From contig NZ_CP066832.1 of assembly GCF_016598615.1 (NCBI RefSeq), forward strand, positions 248,001-312,000: DNA of 64,000 bases, written 5' to 3'. The notes beneath the pieces were generated by a model, which searched no databases, was not told the DNA's origin, and saw nothing but the letters and a program-made list of their open reading frames with translations. This DNA is from Streptomyces liliifuscus (lineage in GTDB: Bacteria; Actinomycetota; Actinomycetes; Streptomycetales; Streptomycetaceae). Position numbers and translations under genes: made by a program. Shown piece by piece: positions 40,360-48,221 of this stretch. Every line of letters begins with the position of its first letter. Position 1 is the stretch's first letter.

Positions 40360-42842
40360 CCGAGCCTCGACTGGTTCTGGTGGGGGTTGATCGGGTGGAC
40401 GTTGTCGGGGGCTTCTTCGGCCGGGTTCGGCTCCGCGCCGCTGATGACGGTGCCTTCGCTGTCGTGGACTCGCGGCCTTGCCGCTCCGCTGTCGGACGCG
40501 GTGACGTCGACCGGTCCGTCCGGACCCTCGGGGTCGGGCGGTGCGGCCTCTTCGAAGTCGGGCTCGTCCGGCGGCAGATCGGCGCCGGCCGGTTCGTCGT
40601 CGTCCGGCGGGACAGGGAGGGTGACGATGAACCGGCGCAGCCGCGAGTCCAGGCGGCGCAGGTCGGTGAGGATGTCGCGGACCGAGCGCCGCTGCAGGTT
40701 CTCGTCGATGGCCCGCGCCAGCCGCTCCTCGTTCTGCGGCCGGTAGTAGTCGCCGTACAAGTCCTCCACCGAGGCGCCGCGGACCCGGAACGGGTCGGTC
40801 GTGCCGCCTTCGAGCGTCACGGACATCACGTAGCTGTACCGGTTGAGCTGGACGATCGTGTCGGGGGCGACCTTCTTGCCCCAGCGGCGGGTGACCAGCG
40901 TCGCCTCGTCGACGTCGGACGCGGTCGTCGACAGGATGGACAGGTTCTGCAGCAGGCCCTGCCTGGTAGTGGCGCTCAACCGCTGCGCCATCTGCGTCAT
41001 GGCGAGCAACTTCACGTTGTACTTGCGCAGCTGCTCGGTGATCTGGGCGAGGGTGCCCTTCGATGCGCCGTCCACGCTGGTCAGCTCGTCGATGAAGGTG
41101 TAGAAGTCGCGCCGCTGGTCGGGCGGGGTGTCCCGCCGCGAGAGGCCGGCCCGGAAGAGGTCGTAGATCAGCAGGGAGCTGATGATGCGGTCAACGTCGC
41201 CGGTGCCGGCGGGGCAGACAAAGACAATCTTCCCAGTATCCATGGCGTGCCGGATGTCGTACGTCGACCGGCTCGACCCGAGGAACGCCTTGATCGCGTT
41301 GGAGGAGGACAACCGCTCGATGATGTTCGTGACCACCGGGATGGCTTCCTTGCTGTAGCCCGGGAAGACGTTCTCCCAGAAGTCCCGGATGTCCTTAGGC
41401 AGGTACGGCAGTACGTTGGTCCGCCAGACGGCGTCCGTGAGGATCGTGCGGATCTGGAAGACGGTGGGCGCCAGGTCGGGCCGGCCGGCGCGGCAGACGT
41501 GCCACGACAGGTACACCAAGGACTCGACCGCGCGCGTGAGGATGGTCTTCGCACGGCCGGCCGAGTCGGACCAGTTCAAGGCCGCGGCGAAGCCGGTGAC
41601 GATGTACTGGACGATGTCGGGGATCTCGGACTCGCGCCGGCGCTCCATCGACAGCGGGTTCCAGGAGCCGACCATCTTGTCGAGCTCGGGGCTCGTGAGG
41701 TCGATCTCCCAAATCCGGTCGGCCAGTTCCTTGTGCGCCAGGTACGGCCGGGCACGGGTCCAGCCGTCACCATGGGGATCAAGGAAGAGGACGCCGAACC
41801 CGCCGTGGGCGATCGCGATCGCCTGCACGAGCGACATCTCGGTCTTTCCGAAGCCGGACTTGCCGAGGAACAGGGCGAAGAGCAGGTACTTCAGCGGGAC
41901 GCCGGCGAGGCGCTCCCCGCCTCCGGACTTCGCCACCCACCCGAGAGGCAGCAGACCGCGCTGTCCCGTCCACGTCGGCAGTGCGGCGGGCGGCGGCGGG
42001 ACGACTCCGCCCGAGCGGGCGATGTTCGGGGCCATGTTGTGCTTGGTGGGCGGCTTGAGCAGCCCGGCGATCTCCTGGGCGGTCACCCAGGAGTGCCGGC
42101 GCGGTACGAAGAGCCCGGTCTCGAAGCGGCGGTCGAACCTGCCCCGGTAGATCCAGTGGTCCGCCCGGACGCGGGTGACTCCGAGGTGGAGACCGACGGG
42201 GCGCAGGTGGTTGTCGCCGGACCACGGCTCCAGGGCGGCGAGGACCTGGTCGAGCAGCATCCGGGCCCGGTACTCGTCGCGAGCGCAGGTGCGGACGAGC
42301 AGCTGCATGGAGAAGACGGGCTCGGCCCCGGGGACGAGCTTGCCCATGGCGGCCTTCATGTCCGTGATGCGGTAGGTGGTGCGCTGTTGGTGGTGTTGCC
42401 GCTGCCGTGCGCCGCCGCCCTGGTTGCCTTTCATCTCGGTGGCGATCTCGGACATCACCGCGCCGAGGTCGAAGCCGAACCGGTTGGTGCGCTGCTGGGG
42501 CATGCCGGGTATGGCCGGCCCGTCGGAAGGGTTGCGGCGGGCCTGTGCCAGCAGGCGCCGGCGGCGGCTGCTGACACGGTTTGGGGAAACGGGCACGAGG
42601 TCCAGGACGACGTCGGCGCTCTCACCGAGGTCCTCGCGGACGTCGGCTACCGCGTTGGCCAGGGCCTCGAGCGGATCCGGGGTGAGCGGCACTTCGCGCA
42701 GGGCGAGGTGATCGGGGAGGGCCAGGGCGAGCTCGGCGCGGGCGTAGTGCATCTCCCGGGTGGCCGGCCTGCCGCGGCCGTCTGTTTCCGGCTTGGCGAG
42801 GTCGACCGATCGGGCGACGGTCGGGTCTGCTGCGATGGTCAT
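40356..42842 (-). CDS. VirD4/TraG-like coupling ATPase
   Basis: 828 aa. Walker A GKSGFGKTE (327-335), DPHGDG downstream (355-360), a TFIDELTSVDGASKG Walker B-like segment and a QLRKYNVKLLAMTQMAQRL sensor-like strand place it in the HerA/VirD4 group. The N-terminal 150 residues are low complexity, without an obvious membrane helix; anchoring may come from the small membrane protein encoded just upstream. It should bring DNA to the secretion channel. The C-terminal 100 residues are acidic. Confidence 0.85.
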   Translation of the reverse strand: MTIAADPTVARSVDLAKPETDGRGRPATREMHYARAELALALPDHLALREVPLTPDPLEALANAVADVREDLGESADVVLDLVPVSPNRVSSRRRRLLAQARRNPSDGPAIPGMPQQRTNRFGFDLGAVMSEIATEMKGNQGGGARQRQHHQQRTTYRITDMKAAMGKLVPGAEPVFSMQLLVRTCARDEYRARMLLDQVLAALEPWSGDNHLRPVGLHLGVTRVRADHWIYRGRFDRRFETGLFVPRRHSWVTAQEIAGLLKPPTKHNMAPNIARSGGVVPPPPAALPTWTGQRGLLPLGWVAKSGGGERLAGVPLKYLLFALFLGKSGFGKTEMSLVQAIAIAHGGFGVLFLDPHGDGWTRARPYLAHKELADRIWEIDLTSPELDKMVGSWNPLSMERRRESEIPDIVQYIVTGFAAALNWSDSAGRAKTILTRAVESLVYLSWHVCRAGRPDLAPTVFQIRTILTDAVWRTNVLPYLPKDIRDFWENVFPGYSKEAIPVVTNIIERLSSSNAIKAFLGSSRSTYDIRHAMDTGKIVFVCPAGTGDVDRIISSLLIYDLFRAGLSRRDTPPDQRRDFYTFIDELTSVDGASKGTLAQITEQLRKYNVKLLAMTQMAQRLSATTRQGLLQNLSILSTTASDVDEATLVTRRWGKKVAPDTIVQLNRYSYVMSVTLEGGTTDPFRVRGASVEDLYGDYYRPQNEERLARAIDENLQRRSVRDILTDLRRLDSRLRRFIVTLPVPPDDDEPAGADLPPDEPDFEEAAPPDPEGPDGPVDVTASDSGAARPRVHDSEGTVISGAEPNPAEEAPDNVHPINPHQNQSRLG

Positions 42843-42873
42843 GATCTACCTGTCTGTGGTGTGCGTCGGGGCG

Positions 42874-43359
42874 TCAGGAGCCGAGCTGGATCTGCGGCCG
42901 TTCGCGCGTAGCCCGGCCGTCGGCTTCCACCGGCCGCATCTCCACCTGGGCGTAGCCCTGGTGGCGCAGCACCAACATCGCTCGGTCCGGGCCCTCGACC
43001 CTCATGGACAGCGATCCGTTGGAGATGGTGAAGCGGACACGGAGGGCGCTGGTGCGGGTCGAAAAGACGAGCCAGCGCGACACGCTCTTGTGCGCGCGGG
43101 CCATCTGGTGTCCGAAGCGGATGACCTCTTCCGGCTTCGGGTCGAAGCCCGTGGTCGGCAGTACCTCCAGGGCCGTTCGCTTGGCCATCGGGCCGCGGGA
43201 CAGGGCCCAGCGGACTGCGGCAGCGCCGCCGCCGGCAGCAAGAGCGAGCAGCGCGACCCACCAGGCGTTGGCCATCACCGAGTCCGTCAGCCGCTCGGCG
43301 TGACCCGGAAGGTCGCCGATGAAGCCGATCGCGCCGTCGACGAGGTCGTTCGTGGTCAT
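42874..43359 (-). CDS. Small membrane protein (161 aa), coupling-ATPase partner candidate
   Basis: MTTNDLVDGAIGFIGDLPGHAERL precedes one strong hydrophobic helix (WWVALLALAAGGGAAAVRWAL, about 33-55). The C-terminal soluble part contains LRVRFTISNGSLSMRVEG and ends in GRATRERPQIQ. No known family. Placed between the operator and the coupling ATPase, it may anchor that ATPase to the membrane. Start chosen at ATG behind a GGGCGGTGGGCG site. Confidence 0.6.
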   Translation of the reverse strand: MTTNDLVDGAIGFIGDLPGHAERLTDSVMANAWWVALLALAAGGGAAAVRWALSRGPMAKRTALEVLPTTGFDPKPEEVIRFGHQMARAHKSVSRWLVFSTRTSALRVRFTISNGSLSMRVEGPDRAMLVLRHQGYAQVEMRPVEADGRATRERPQIQLGS

Positions 43360-43464
43360 CGCCCACCGCCCGAGGACGAGTCGCGCGGCGGCGCCGCGGC
43401 GGCCGGAGCGGGCACGGGGGGAGTCGGGAGCACGGCGGCACCTCCAAAGAGCAAACGGGCTTTT

Positions 43465-43504
43465 CACCTGCTACAGGTGTCGGGATCCGGCTCGGTGTGA
43501 CACT
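43465..43504 (-). promoter_or_regulatory. 40-bp transfer operator, copy II
   Basis: CACCTGCTACAGGTG, 14 nt, GGTGTGACACT. It precedes the operon for the membrane protein, coupling ATPase, replication-relaxation, ParB-like and DUF4417 genes. Confidence 0.8.
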
Positions 43505-43530
43505 CCGCTCCGAATTTCTTCGCGGTGTTG

Positions 43531-43580
43531 CGTCGGTCGGCGTCACGACCCCTTGCAGGGGCACGTGACGCCGACCGACG
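43531..43580. terminator. Large stem-loop terminator
   Basis: A perfect 17-bp stem (CGTCGGTCGGCGTCACG / CGTGACGCCGACCGACG) whose loop itself pairs CCCC with GGGG. It closes the T4SS operon 3 bp after its last stop codon and 27 bp before operator copy II. Confidence 0.8.
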
Positions 43581-43582
43581 GG

Positions 43583-45040
43583 TCAGATGTCGACGCCGTG
43601 ACCGCGGAGGTAGGCCAGCGGGTCGATGTCCGATCCGTACTCCGGTCCGGTGCGGATCTCGAAGTGGAGGTGCGGACCGCTGACGTTGCCCGTGGCCCCG
43701 GAGTATCCGATCCGGTCGCCGCCCTTCACCTTCTGGCCCACGGAGACGTTCAGCGAGGACTGGTGCGCGTACTGCGAGTACTTGCCGTCCCCGTGTTTGA
43801 TCACCACCTGGTAGCCGTACGCGCTGTTCCAGCCGGCCGTCACCACGGTGCCCGGGCCCACCGCGCGGATCGCGGTCCCGGTGGGCACCGGGAAGTCGAT
43901 CCCGGTGTGGTAGCCGCTCGACCACATCGACCCCGAGACCCGGTAGCCGGTGCCGATGTGCTTGTCGGCGACCGGGGCGACCCACGAGCCCGAGGTGCTG
44001 CCCGAGCCGGGCTCGGTGTAGTTGGGCCGCTTCATGATCAAGATCCGGTCTTTCCAGAACGAGAGGGGCTTGATCCGGACGCGGGCACCGGTATGCGGCG
44101 CGTCGATCACCTCCCCGCCGCCGATGAACATGGCGACGTGCTCCGGGCTGGAGGCGCTGCCGCCCGAGAAGAGCAGGTCGCCGGGACGCAGGTCCTTCTG
44201 CGAGTTCACCTTGGTGCCGATGTCGACCTGGTCGTACGTGACCCTGGGGAGGTTCACGCCGACCTTGCTCCAGGCGTACTTGACCAGGCTGGAGCAGTCG
44301 CACCCGTTGGAGCCCTGGAACGGGGGCTTGCAGTTCCCGCCCAGGACGTAGGGGGTGTTGTAGGCCTCCTTGGCGCCCGCCACGACCTTGGCCAGACCCC
44401 CGGAAGTCTTGCCGTCCATCGGTGCGGACCAGCGCTCAGCCCGGTCCCGGATCTCGCGGACGTACTTGCGCGTCTCCTCGTACGGCGGGATCCCGCCGTA
44501 CTTCTTCACGTTGTTCCCGCCGGCGTTGTAGGCGGCGAGCATGTTGTCGACGACGTCACCGGGCACGCTGCGGATCTCATCAGCGAGCTTGCAGTCGTAG
44601 GCCACCATCGACGGAACCGCGTCCTCGGGGTCCAGCGGGTCCGCACCACCCTTGTTGTTGGCGTCGATGCCTTCGGTCGCCCAGGTGGAGGGGATGAACT
44701 GGGCGATGCCCAACGCGCCGGCTCCGCCGTCGGGCGGGTTCTTGCGAAAGGTGGACTCCTGGTAGAGCTGGGCGGCGATCAGCGAGGGAGTGACCTCCGC
44801 ACAGCCGTACCTCGACACGGCATCGAGGATGATGGGGCGCAGCCAGTCGGGTATCTCTTTGGTGTCCGACAGGCCGCCGCCGAATCCCGCGTTCTCCAGT
44901 GCGTCGCTCGTGTTGTCCTCACCGATCGCCGACGACAGTGCCAGCACGGCGCTGATGATCAGGCCGAGTCCGAGCAGGGAGGAGACAAGGCCCGCGATCA
45001 GCACCCGTCGCAGGACCTTGGACTCGCCCTGCTCAGACAT
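43583..45040 (-). CDS. Three-domain cell-wall hydrolase of the secretion system
   Basis: 485 aa. An N-terminal membrane helix (VLIAGLVSSLLGLGLIISAVLAL) is followed by a lytic transglycosylase domain (IAAQLYQESTFRKNPP with catalytic Glu, GALGIAQFIPSTW), an NlpC/P60 domain (NGCDCSSLVKYAW with Cys nucleophile, PEHVAMFIGGG) and an M23 peptidase domain (YHTGIDFPVP, GPHLHFEI). It locally opens peptidoglycan for the transfer channel, like VirB1 and TcpG but with an extra hydrolase. Start ATG (MSEQGESK) overlaps the upstream stop. Confidence 0.9.
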   Translation of the reverse strand: MSEQGESKVLRRVLIAGLVSSLLGLGLIISAVLALSSAIGEDNTSDALENAGFGGGLSDTKEIPDWLRPIILDAVSRYGCAEVTPSLIAAQLYQESTFRKNPPDGGAGALGIAQFIPSTWATEGIDANNKGGADPLDPEDAVPSMVAYDCKLADEIRSVPGDVVDNMLAAYNAGGNNVKKYGGIPPYEETRKYVREIRDRAERWSAPMDGKTSGGLAKVVAGAKEAYNTPYVLGGNCKPPFQGSNGCDCSSLVKYAWSKVGVNLPRVTYDQVDIGTKVNSQKDLRPGDLLFSGGSASSPEHVAMFIGGGEVIDAPHTGARVRIKPLSFWKDRILIMKRPNYTEPGSGSTSGSWVAPVADKHIGTGYRVSGSMWSSGYHTGIDFPVPTGTAIRAVGPGTVVTAGWNSAYGYQVVIKHGDGKYSQYAHQSSLNVSVGQKVKGGDRIGYSGATGNVSGPHLHFEIRTGPEYGSDIDPLAYLRGHGVDI

Positions 45041-45713
45041 TGGGCAGCCCCACGACACGCCAGCTGCCGTCGGCGCCGCGGCGCAGCTTGAGGGCCACCT
45101 GCTCTTCGGACTCGGTGACGGGCCCCTTGGCCGGCGACTCCTTCAGCTTGTAGATCACGCGCGCGAAGCTGGAGTCCTCGCTGGGGGCAGGCGCTCCGTC
45201 CGGCAGCGACACCCGCAGAACCGTCACGGTCACCTGGACCTGGCGGTCCTTCCAGCTCAGCCACTGCTGCGTGCCGGCGCTGCCGCTGGTGTGGGTGCGC
45301 AGGTCGTCGGCGAGGTCCCCGGCGGCGTAGGCGGCGGCACGCCTGGATGCGTCGTCGAACGACGAGTCCCGGCCCGGCCGGGCGTCGTGGCTGGCCCATG
45401 CCGTCGTGAAGGCGCGGGCCACTTCGTCGACCGGCGCTGGAACCCGCGCCGGGTCGGGGTCCGGTACGTCATGAGACCCGGACGGTTCGGCATTGGGCGA
45501 GGCCTCGGCTGGGGGTGTGTCGTCCTTGCCGTTCCCGACCGCTGCGCTGGATGGCGCGGTCGTACGCGGAGCCGATCCCGAGCCGGCGGGACGCTCGCCT
45601 CCACCGAGTCCGAGGAGCAGGGCGACACCAACAGCTGCCAGGACAGCCGCAGCGACGAACAGCGCGATCGTCCCGCGCTGAGCACGTACACGCGCGGCAT
45701 CGGTTTTGGGCAT
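45033..45713 (-). CDS. Membrane-anchored secretion component, VirB8/NTF2-like (226 aa)
   Basis: One N-terminal helix (IALFVAAAVLAAVGVALLLGL) is followed by a Pro/Ser linker and a soluble domain with DEVARAFTTAWASHD, VQVTVTVLRVSLPDG and EEQVALKLRRGADGSWRVVGL, the beta-strand pattern of NTF2-like VirB8-type folds. Short linker and position next to the hydrolase support a role in the T4SS core. Confidence 0.65.
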   Translation of the reverse strand: MPKTDAARVRAQRGTIALFVAAAVLAAVGVALLLGLGGGERPAGSGSAPRTTAPSSAAVGNGKDDTPPAEASPNAEPSGSHDVPDPDPARVPAPVDEVARAFTTAWASHDARPGRDSSFDDASRRAAAYAAGDLADDLRTHTSGSAGTQQWLSWKDRQVQVTVTVLRVSLPDGAPAPSEDSSFARVIYKLKESPAKGPVTESEEQVALKLRRGADGSWRVVGLPNV

Positions 45714-45788
45714 GGAGGTCCCCCGTGAGGTGGTTCTGGTGCGGTGATCTGGGCGGCCGGGACCTTGGAGGTCCCGGCCGCGCCCCGG

Positions 45789-48221
45789 CTACGGCCGGGG
45801 CCTGGGCGGGCCGGGCGGCCGGGTGGCTCGCCGGATGGCCCGAGGCGGACCAGACGGCTTGGCCGGCGGTGTCGGCGGTGCAGGGGTGGGCGGGGTCGGC
45901 ATCTTCGGCACCGCCGCCGGCCCGGCGGCCGGGGGCTTCACCGAACCTGGCGTCTTCGTGCCGGCTGTCGTGGTCGCGGGCTTGCCGGGTGTCTTGGCTC
46001 CGGCCGCCGTCGGCGCGCCCCCAGGAGTCTTCGGCGCGATGGCGCCGGCTCGCGGGCCGGGAGGAGTCGCGGCCCTGGGGTTCGACTGGATCTGTGCCAG
46101 GCCGAGGTTGACCTGCGCCTTCGTGCCTTGCTTCGCGACGAACTTGCCGGCCGTGGCGACGTTGCGCTTGTACTCGGCGCCGAAGTCCTTGGCCTCCTGG
46201 ACCTTCTTGTCGATGGTGCGTTCCTTGACGGCCTTGAGCTGGTCGCGCACCTGCCCGGCCCGGGCGGTGGCCGCAGCGGCGCCCCGCTTGGTCGCGGCGA
46301 CGCCGCGGGGAATGCCCACCGGCGCGCCGACGGTGGCCATGAAGGCGAACTTGGTTGCCTTCGCGCCGTACTTGGCGGTGGCGGCGGCCGCTTTGCCGGT
46401 GGCCATGGTGGCCCTGCCGCCCCGGGTCTGGGACATCTTGTTCGCGGCGGCCGTGGCCAACCGCTTCTTCAGGGTCTGCTTGGCCGCCTGCTGTGCCGCG
46501 ACCTTTGCGGCCGCGCTCGCGCCGCCGGTGCCCACGGCTGCGGCGGCGTTGGTGGCGAGCCGGGCCGCGGTTCGCAGTCGGCTGGCCTTGCGGTTGGCCT
46601 GCGGCGAGCCGACCCAGGCGTTCTTGGCGGCCTTCATGCCCTGGCCGACGGGCCTGCTCACGCGCCGGGCCTCGCCGCGGGCCTCGCCCCACATCTGCTT
46701 CAGGCCGGGGGCGGTCTCGGCATAGCGGCCGGGGCTGTTGAACACCGAGCGGCGGGATCCGCCGACGCGGGCGTTGACGAGCTTGCGGTTGAGGTTGACC
46801 GCGATGCTCTGCGCGGTCTGCTTGATGCGCTTGTGGCCGGCCAGACCGGCGACGGCGGTGACGTCGATGACGATGAATTTGACGGCGAGGACGTCGCCGG
46901 TGTCCGCGTCGATGAGGGCCAGGACGATCAGGATGAAGATCGCCAGGAAGAGGATGGAGATGATGACGCCGAGGACTGCCTTGGTGATCGCGGAGAACCA
47001 GCGCCACAGGGTGGCGCGGCCGCCGCCGGGCAGGATGCCGGCGGTGAGGGCCCAGTGGCCGCGGATCGCCTCGAAGGCCAGCCAGCCCTGCGCGGTGAGG
47101 AACGTGCCGGTGACCAGGATCATGAGGATGGCCACGATGACGGCGGCGATCGCGACGAACAGAGCGGAGAAGGCGAGGTCGGCGGAGGCCCGCTTGGCCT
47201 TGGGCTTCACGTCCCCGCACGCGGCCTCGAACTTCTTCGAGTTCTCGGTGAGCTGCCCGATGAAGTTCGTGTCGTAGATCGAGTCCATCATCGCGGCGTC
47301 CCAGTAGTTCATCCCGAGCTGGTCGAGGTTGAACTCGGCGAGCTTGAACTCGCGGAACGCCTTGTCGCACTGTCCGTCGAAGGTCTGCCCGTACACCATG
47401 AGCTGGTTGGGCTTGACGATGAACGCCTCCACGAGGGCGTCAGTGATCGGCTTCGCCACGTTGTTGGGGTCGGCGCTGCCCTTGGCGCTCGCCGGGTCAT
47501 CGGCCAGCACGATGGAGGCGACCTCCAGAGTGAAGTCCTTCGACTTCCCCACCAGGCCTCCCTCCGAGAGCAGCATGGTGGAGCCCTGCGGCTGAGCCTG
47601 GTCGTGCTGGCCGAGCAGCACCTGGGCCGGCGAGACGAGCACGGTGGTGGTCAGTGCGGCGACGACGAGGGAGACCCCGATCTCGGCGAAGCCTCGTGAG
47701 CGCTCCTTGAAGAGGATCAGCCAGCCGCAGTAGAAGCCGGCGAACGTCAGAAACAGGCCGGGGAGCCCCAACCTGTCGATGACCTGGTTCTTGATGGTGC
47801 TGGAGATGTCCTCGACGGGGCCGACCATGACCTTGGCCAGCCCGAAGTTCAGAGCCCACTTGATCAGCCAGCAGGTGAAGCCGATGACCCACTTCGAGAC
47901 GCCGAAGAGCAGCTGGGCGACGATGTTCCAGATCTTGAGGTCGATGTCCTTCCAGCCACCGGTATCCGTTTTGACGGTGTAGGAGCTGATCGGGACGCCG
48001 TCCTTGTCGGTGACGTTGAACGGCTGGAGCAAGCCGTCGCTGCCGTCCTTCGGCTTCTGGTTCAGGTTCTTGCCGGCCGGGCCCGCAGCCGGCGCGGAGG
48101 TGCTGGGCGAAGGCGACGGGTCTGCCGTGGCCGCAGGGGCCAGCACCACGGTGAACAGGGCCACCAGGACGGCGATCAGACCGAGGCGCCGCTTGATCCC
48201 CCTTCGCTGTATGCGGCTCAT
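45789..48221 (-). CDS. VirB6/TrbL-like polytopic membrane protein (810 aa)
   Basis: A signal peptide (LGLIAVLVALFTVVLAPAATA) is followed by hydrophobic helices including ISVVAALTT-type segments, ALFVAAIAAVIVAILMILV and VLGVIISILFLAIFILIVLALI. The last third is a long Lys/Ala/Pro-rich cytoplasmic tail, unusually large for the family. It should form the inner-membrane channel. Overlaps the VirB4 stop by 4 nt. Confidence 0.75.
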   Translation of the reverse strand: MSRIQRRGIKRRLGLIAVLVALFTVVLAPAATADPSPSPSTSAPAAGPAGKNLNQKPKDGSDGLLQPFNVTDKDGVPISSYTVKTDTGGWKDIDLKIWNIVAQLLFGVSKWVIGFTCWLIKWALNFGLAKVMVGPVEDISSTIKNQVIDRLGLPGLFLTFAGFYCGWLILFKERSRGFAEIGVSLVVAALTTTVLVSPAQVLLGQHDQAQPQGSTMLLSEGGLVGKSKDFTLEVASIVLADDPASAKGSADPNNVAKPITDALVEAFIVKPNQLMVYGQTFDGQCDKAFREFKLAEFNLDQLGMNYWDAAMMDSIYDTNFIGQLTENSKKFEAACGDVKPKAKRASADLAFSALFVAIAAVIVAILMILVTGTFLTAQGWLAFEAIRGHWALTAGILPGGGRATLWRWFSAITKAVLGVIISILFLAIFILIVLALIDADTGDVLAVKFIVIDVTAVAGLAGHKRIKQTAQSIAVNLNRKLVNARVGGSRRSVFNSPGRYAETAPGLKQMWGEARGEARRVSRPVGQGMKAAKNAWVGSPQANRKASRLRTAARLATNAAAAVGTGGASAAAKVAAQQAAKQTLKKRLATAAANKMSQTRGGRATMATGKAAAATAKYGAKATKFAFMATVGAPVGIPRGVAATKRGAAAATARAGQVRDQLKAVKERTIDKKVQEAKDFGAEYKRNVATAGKFVAKQGTKAQVNLGLAQIQSNPRAATPPGPRAGAIAPKTPGGAPTAAGAKTPGKPATTTAGTKTPGSVKPPAAGPAAVPKMPTPPTPAPPTPPAKPSGPPRAIRRATRPPGPPRPRP

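Noticed and set aside
40380..42911. 843-codon plus-strand frame opposite the coupling ATPase
   Set aside because: The minus strand shows Walker motifs; the plus frame is its antisense shadow.
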